Part shown: piece by piece, positions 36,158 through 40,263 of the stretch
Layout of the letters: each line of letters starts with the position of its first letter
How positions within the stretch are numbered: position 1 is the first letter of the stretch
Assembly (NCBI GenBank): GCA_001898855.1
Contig: MKVN01000042.1
Location: forward strand, 1 to 40,263
Reading direction: 5' to 3'
Length of the DNA: 40,263 bases
From: Micrococcales bacterium 73-13
Lineage (GTDB): Bacteria > Actinomycetota > Actinomycetes > Actinomycetales > Microbacteriaceae
Notes under the pieces: generated by a model
Seen by the model: the letters and a program-made list of their open reading frames with translations, nothing else
Database searches by the model: none
What the model was told of the DNA's origin: nothing
Translations under genes and position numbers: made by a program

Positions 36158-39100
36158 CTACTCCGTCCGCATCCGGCGGGCGCGGGCCACCGCGGCGAAC
36201 AGCGCCAGGCCGAACAGCAGCAGCACGAGCCCCGCGGCGAGCAGCACGATCTGGTCGCGGCTGCCGGTCCAGGCCAGCGGATCGGCCTCCTCGACCGGGA
36301 CCGTCACCGAGTCGGTGGTCACCGAGTCGGGCGTCAGCTCGCTCGGCGTCGTGACGTCCACGACGTTCGTCACCGAGGGGTACGCGCCCTGCAGGACGTT
36401 CACCACGAGCGTGAGCACGACGCTGTCGCCGACGACGAGCCCGGGGGAGACCGTCCAGGTGACCGTCTGGCCGCTCACCGCGACGCCGGCGTCCGGCGAG
36501 GAGGCGAAGCTGAGGCCGGTCGGCAGCACGTCCTCCACCACCATCGGGCCGGGGTCGTCATGCGGTCCCTGGTTCTCGACCGTGATCCGGTAGGTGCCGG
36601 TGTGACCGACCTTGAACGTCCCGACCGCCTCCTTCGTGGTGATCAGCTTCACCCTCGGGAGCACGTCGAGCGGGTCGTCGAACTCGTTGTTGCTCGGGTC
36701 CGGGTCGGTCTCGTTGCCGGTGACCTCGACGTGGTTCGGGCTGGTGCCCCGCGCGCTCTCGCGCACGATCGTCGAGATGACCAGCGGGTCGGCCGCGTTC
36801 GTCAGGACGTCGATCCCGAGGTCGGGCGCGTAGCTCGCCGTCACGGTCGTGCCGCCGAGCGGGTCGAGCGGGTCGACCAGCGTGATCGAGTCGATCGTCC
36901 AGCCGGTGCCGGCGACGGGGCCGGTCGTGCTGGTGACCTCGAGCCCCACCGGGACGTCGTCGGTGATCGTGATGCCGGTCGCGATCGACGGGCCGTTGTT
37001 CGTCACCTGGATGGTGAAGTCCAGCGGCTGGTCGATGACGACCTGGCCGTTCGCGTCGACCGGGTGCGACTTGACGACCATCAGGTCGGCGGAGCGATCG
37101 GCGAGGATGTCCGCGCTGTCGTCGTCGTTGGCCGGGTTCGAGTCGGGCGTCGGCGAGGAGACGGTCGAGTCGTTGGTCAGCGTCGACGCGTCCGCGATCG
37201 ACGGGTCCAGGTCGACCTCGAACTCGATGACCGGCGCCACGCCGCGGGTCGTGTCCGTCGCCGTGTTCGCGGTCTGGCCGCCGGGCAGCGTGAAGGTCAC
37301 GAGCTGGCGGTTGCCCGGCGTGACCGCGCCCGGCACGACGGTCCAGGACCCGACCGTGGTCAGCGTGGACGGCACCGTGACGCCGAGCGGCAGCTCGTCG
37401 ACCACGGTGATCGGACCGACCGCGTCGCTCGGGCCGTAGTTGGTCACCTGCAGCCGGTACCAGGCGGTCGTGCCGGCGATCTCCGGCGCCGGCTCGGCGA
37501 TGACCGTGCCGCCCGCGCCGGTGATGACGCTCTTGACGATGCCGAGGTCGGCGTCGGTCGTCACCGTGATCGGCACGTCGTCGTCGTCGGTGTGCGTGCC
37601 GCCGCCGTCGGTCCACTGCAGCTCGGCCTCGTTGAGCAGCGAGGTGCCGGTCGCGACGGTCGGCGCGATGGCCGCGACGACCGTGATCGTGGTCGTGCCG
37701 ACCGGGTGCAGCACCTGGGTCACCGGGTTCGCGTCGGTGCCGTCCAGGTAGGCGCAGGTGCCGGAGCCGGCGCCGACCACGATCCCGCTGCAGTCCCAGT
37801 TCGTCCCGGACATGGACACCAGCGTGAGCCCGGTCGGCAGCGTGTCCGTCACGCTCGCGGGGACCGCGGAGGGGCCGACGTTCTCGACGGTCAGCGTGTA
37901 GGTCACGTTCGTGCCGGCCAGGTACGGTCCCGCGGCGACGGTCTTGGTGATCGTCATGTCCGCGTCGGTCGCGCCCGTCGTGATGGTGTCCTCGTCGCGG
38001 TTCGAGTGCGGATCCGGATCGGGCTCGGCATCCGGCCCGTCGACCTCGGCGGCGTTGGTCAGCACCACGCTCTGCCGCAGCTTCGGGTCGATGAGCGCCT
38101 GGAACGTGATCGTGATCGTCTCGTTGAAGTCGAAGGTGTCCGTCGTATCCAGCAGCTGCCACGTCAGCACCCGGTTGCCGGTGCCGCTGAGCGCCGGGTT
38201 GGCGTCGAGGGGCGCGGTGGTGCCGGTCGGCACCGTCACGACGGCGGAGTTCGCCACGTACGACATGCCCGCGGGCAGGCTGTCCTCGATCTCGATGACG
38301 CCGTTGGTCGCGCTCGGGCCGTAGTTCGTCACGACGAGCGTGTACGAGACCGGGGTGCCCGGCGTGAACGGGCCGGCGCCGGCGTGCGACTTGTCGATGC
38401 CGAGGTCGACGATCCGGCTCGAGCCGGTGCTGTCGTCGTCGCGGTCGAACGTCCCGCCGGGGTCGGTCGGGTCCCAGTTGCCGGCCGTCACCTCGGCCCA
38501 GTTGACCACGGCGCCGGTGATCGTCGGCGAGGTGTCATAGGTCACCACGAACGACGTCGCGTTCGGCGCCCCCGCCACCTGGGTGCCCGCGAGGGTGAAG
38601 GTGCTGAAGGTGCGTCCCAGCGGCGCGCCGCCCGGGTAGACGCTCGTCGTCCCGCCGGTGGCGTAGCCCCAGGTCCCGACGATGCTCTCGTGCGTGTCGT
38701 AGGTGAGGCCGGCCGGCACCTCGTCGACGACCTTGACCGTCCGCGCGTCGGCGGGGCCGTTGTTCGTCACCGTGATCCGGTAGTGGACCGGGTCGCCGGC
38801 GACGAAGGCGTCGGCCGGGTCCAGCGGGTCGGCCTGCCGCCATCCGCCGAGGCCGTCCGGCACCACGCGCGTCTTGACGATGGTCAGCGTCGTCGAGTCG
38901 TTCGGCGTGACGGTGACGTCGTCGGTGTTGTTCGGCGTCACCGGATCGGGGGTGTCGCCGCGGGTCACCGTCGCCGAGTTCGTCAGCGTGCCGGTGTGCG
39001 AGGTGAGGATCGTGCCGGTCAGGCTCACCGCGGCGGTCGCGCCGAGCGGCATGTCCGTCGCGCCGATGTAGGTCCACTTGATGGTCGTGCCCGCTCCGAC

Positions 39101-40263
39101 GCCGCCGCCCGGGATCGGGCTGTCGTCCGAGAGCGTCGCCGCCCAGTCGCCGTTGCTCGTCGCGGTGACGCCGGTCATGCCGGCCGGCACCGTGTCCGTG
39201 ACGGTGATCGGCGTGACGGCGCCGCGCGACACCGAGGGCCCGAGGTTGGTCACCGTGAGCTGCCAGGTGATCGTCGAGCCCACCACGGGCGCGGTCGGCG
39301 GCACCGGGCTGGTCACGACCTTGTCGATCGCGAGGTCGGCGAGCTCCTCGACCTGCTTGGTGTCGGAGTCGGTGTTGTCCGGCAGGTTCGCCGGGTCCTC
39401 GTAGGTGCGTCCGGTCACCGAGGCGGTGTTCGTCAGGCTGAGCGCCGCCGGGGCGGCGCTCGCCACCGCGCCGGCGGCGATCGTGACGTTCGCCACCAGG
39501 ACGATGCGGTCGCTGCCGTCGGCCTTCAGGCTCGTCGTCGTCGTGCCGACGGTGTAGGTGCCGGCGCCGCTGCCCGTGGGCGAGATGGCCAGGGCGGTGC
39601 CGGTCGTGTCGCCGGGCCCGCTGTAGTAGCGCGCCGACCAGTTGCCGAGGCTCACGCCGGCGGGCAGCGCCGCCATCGTGTCGACGACCGCGAACGGGCC
39701 GAAGCCGGCGTCCGGGCCCTGGTTCGTCACTGTGATCTGCCACTGCGGCTGGGCGTAGCCGGTCGTGACCCCCTGGCCGGCGATCCAGCTGCCGAGCGGG
39801 ATGCCGCCGAAGGCGGCCGAGTTCGTCACGCCGCCGACGCCGGACTTGTCGAGGAGCAGGTCCGCCTCGCCGATGTACGCGGTCGCGGTGCTGTCCGGGC
39901 CGACGTAGTCGCCGCCGGCGTTGTGGTCGTTGTCCTGGGTGTCGGTCGCCGTGACGCGCAGCGTGTTCGTGTGCGGGCTCACCTTGACGCCGTTGCCGAT
40001 GATGCCGGTGCCGGGGTCGTTCAGCGCCCAGACGCTGGGCACCGCGTCGAAGGTGATGACGAAGGAGCCGGAGGCCGCGAGCGGGGCGGCGCCGGCCGCC
40101 CGGATCGCCGCCTCGGTCCAGAGCAGCGTCTGCTGGTCGTCCTCGGCGAGCGTCGGCGGGGTGACCGTCGGGTCCGCCAGCGCGACCGCCGGGGCGGCGC
40201 CGATGCGGATCATCGCGGTGCCCGGCTGGTAGGCCCAGTTCTTCGGCAGCACGTCGGTGACGC
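36158..40263 (-). CDS. Giant DUF11-repeat cell-surface protein with LAXTG sorting signal (5' end off the window)
   Basis: About 1368 residues are visible and the N-terminus lies beyond base 40263. Eight tandem DUF11-type beta modules of about 130-180 residues follow a cut one. Each opens with a version of ADLxIxK and holds VTNxGPS and xDxLPxGxxxV; openings are DLLLDKSG, DLAIDKVV, TIVKTRVV, DLGIDKSH, DMTITKTV, DLGIVKSV, DLMVVKSH and LITTKEAV in order. The C-terminus has LAWTG (36263-36277), one hydrophobic helix (IVLLAAGLVLLLFGLALFAAVA) and a basic tail, the layout of a sortase substrate; LAXTG is the motif of class E sortases. It is therefore probably wall-anchored, as stalk or adhesin. No sortase gene is in the window. 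Only one cysteine pair is visible (NWDCSG...GTCAY). Confidence 0.92.
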   Translation of the reverse strand, partial: VTDVLPKNWAYQPGTAMIRIGAAPAVALADPTVTPPTLAEDDQQTLLWTEAAIRAAGAAPLAASGSFVITFDAVPSVWALNDPGTGIIGNGVKVSPHTNTLRVTATDTQDNDHNAGGDYVGPDSTATAYIGEADLLLDKSGVGGVTNSAAFGGIPLGSWIAGQGVTTGYAQPQWQITVTNQGPDAGFGPFAVVDTMAALPAGVSLGNWSARYYSGPGDTTGTALAISPTGSGAGTYTVGTTTTSLKADGSDRIVLVANVTIAAGAVASAAPAALSLTNTASVTGRTYEDPANLPDNTDSDTKQVEELADLAIDKVVTSPVPPTAPVVGSTITWQLTVTNLGPSVSRGAVTPITVTDTVPAGMTGVTATSNGDWAATLSDDSPIPGGGVGAGTTIKWTYIGATDMPLGATAAVSLTGTILTSHTGTLTNSATVTRGDTPDPVTPNNTDDVTVTPNDSTTLTIVKTRVVPDGLGGWRQADPLDPADAFVAGDPVHYRITVTNNGPADARTVKVVDEVPAGLTYDTHESIVGTWGYATGGTTSVYPGGAPLGRTFSTFTLAGTQVAGAPNATSFVVTYDTSPTITGAVVNWAEVTAGNWDPTDPGGTFDRDDDSTGSSRIVDLGIDKSHAGAGPFTPGTPVSYTLVVTNYGPSATNGVIEIEDSLPAGMSYVANSAVVTVPTGTTAPLDANPALSGTGNRVLTWQLLDTTDTFDFNETITITFQALIDPKLRQSVVLTNAAEVDGPDAEPDPDPHSNRDEDTITTGATDADMTITKTVAAGPYLAGTNVTYTLTVENVGPSAVPASVTDTLPTGLTLVSMSGTNWDCSGIVVGAGSGTCAYLDGTDANPVTQVLHPVGTTTITVVAAIAPTVATGTSLLNEAELQWTDGGGTHTDDDDVPITVTTDADLGIVKSVITGAGGTVIAEPAPEIAGTTAWYRLQVTNYGPSDAVGPITVVDELPLGVTVPSTLTTVGSWTVVPGAVTPGNRQLVTFTLPGGQTANTATDTTRGVAPVIEFEVDLDPSIADASTLTNDSTVSSPTPDSNPANDDDSADILADRSADLMVVKSHPVDANGQVVIDQPLDFTIQVTNNGPSIATGITITDDVPVGLEVTSTTGPVAGTGWTIDSITLVDPLDPLGGTTVTASYAPDLGIDVLTNAADPLVISTIVRESARGTSPNHVEVTGNETDPDPSNNEFDDPLDVLPRVKLITTKEAVGTFKVGHTGTYRITVENQGPHDDPGPMVVEDVLPTGLSFASSPDAGVAVSGQTVTWTVSPGLVVGDSVVLTLVVNVLQGAYPSVTNVVDVTTPSELTPDSVTTDSVTVPVEEADPLAWTGSRDQIVLLAAGLVLLLFGLALFAAVARARRMRTE

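Noticed and set aside
36158..40263. CRISPR array or tandem DNA repeat in the DUF11 gene
   Set aside because: Similarity is at protein level with modules of 130-180 residues. I see no repeated 25-40-base units with spacers.

Overview
The window is very GC-rich DNA with dense genes, many GTG starts and short gaps. The gene set points to an actinobacterium of the Microbacteriaceae type: DUF3073, an actinobacterial SCP-like gene and a DUF3465 gene sit among purine genes, purS is separate from a short-form purL, and a surface protein ends in an LAXTG signal. The genus cannot be told from the sequence. I saw no rRNA, tRNA, CRISPR array, insertion sequence or prophage gene.

Layout. Positions 1-3771 (minus strand) are an import and catabolic operon: two TauC/SsuC-type permeases, their ATPase and an old-yellow-enzyme-type flavoprotein that runs off the left edge. 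A 2-hydroxyacid dehydrogenase and a second, orphan ATPase of the same family flank it (4123-5973). Positions 5983-9234 hold a divergent pair, an FdhF/YdeP-type molybdopterin oxidoreductase and FdhD. Then come a pterin dehydratase, a two-domain rhodanese, a serine O-acetyltransferase, a DEAD-box helicase, a solo RND exporter, a YczE-like membrane protein, a KimA-like transporter and a CzcO-like flavoprotein (9261-20345).

Positions 20492-32069 are the purine region: DUF3073, purM, an unknown LRV-type membrane protein, purF, a three-gene accessory operon (DUF3465, SCP-like, membrane protein), purD-purC-purS-purQ, and purL on the opposite strand facing purQ. PurF, D, S/Q/L, M and C cover most of the route from PRPP to SAICAR; PurA starts the AMP branch at 34757-36073. 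PurN, PurE/K, PurB and PurH are not in the window.

Positions 32080-40263 hold the most unusual genes. One protein fuses an ECF-type sigma factor, an anti-sigma zinc finger, a membrane segment and a secreted DUF11-like domain. Four kilobases away is a giant DUF11-repeat surface protein, cut by the right edge, with an LAWTG sorting signal. A degenerate GGDEF-like protein and a chorismate mutase lie between them and purA.

Expression. About a dozen genes start 6-8 bases after a TAnnnT hexamer and lack a Shine-Dalgarno sequence, which suggests leaderless mRNAs. Nearly all of these starts are GTG. Genes with a Shine-Dalgarno sequence mostly start with ATG. Inside operons, four-base GTGA overlaps couple genes.
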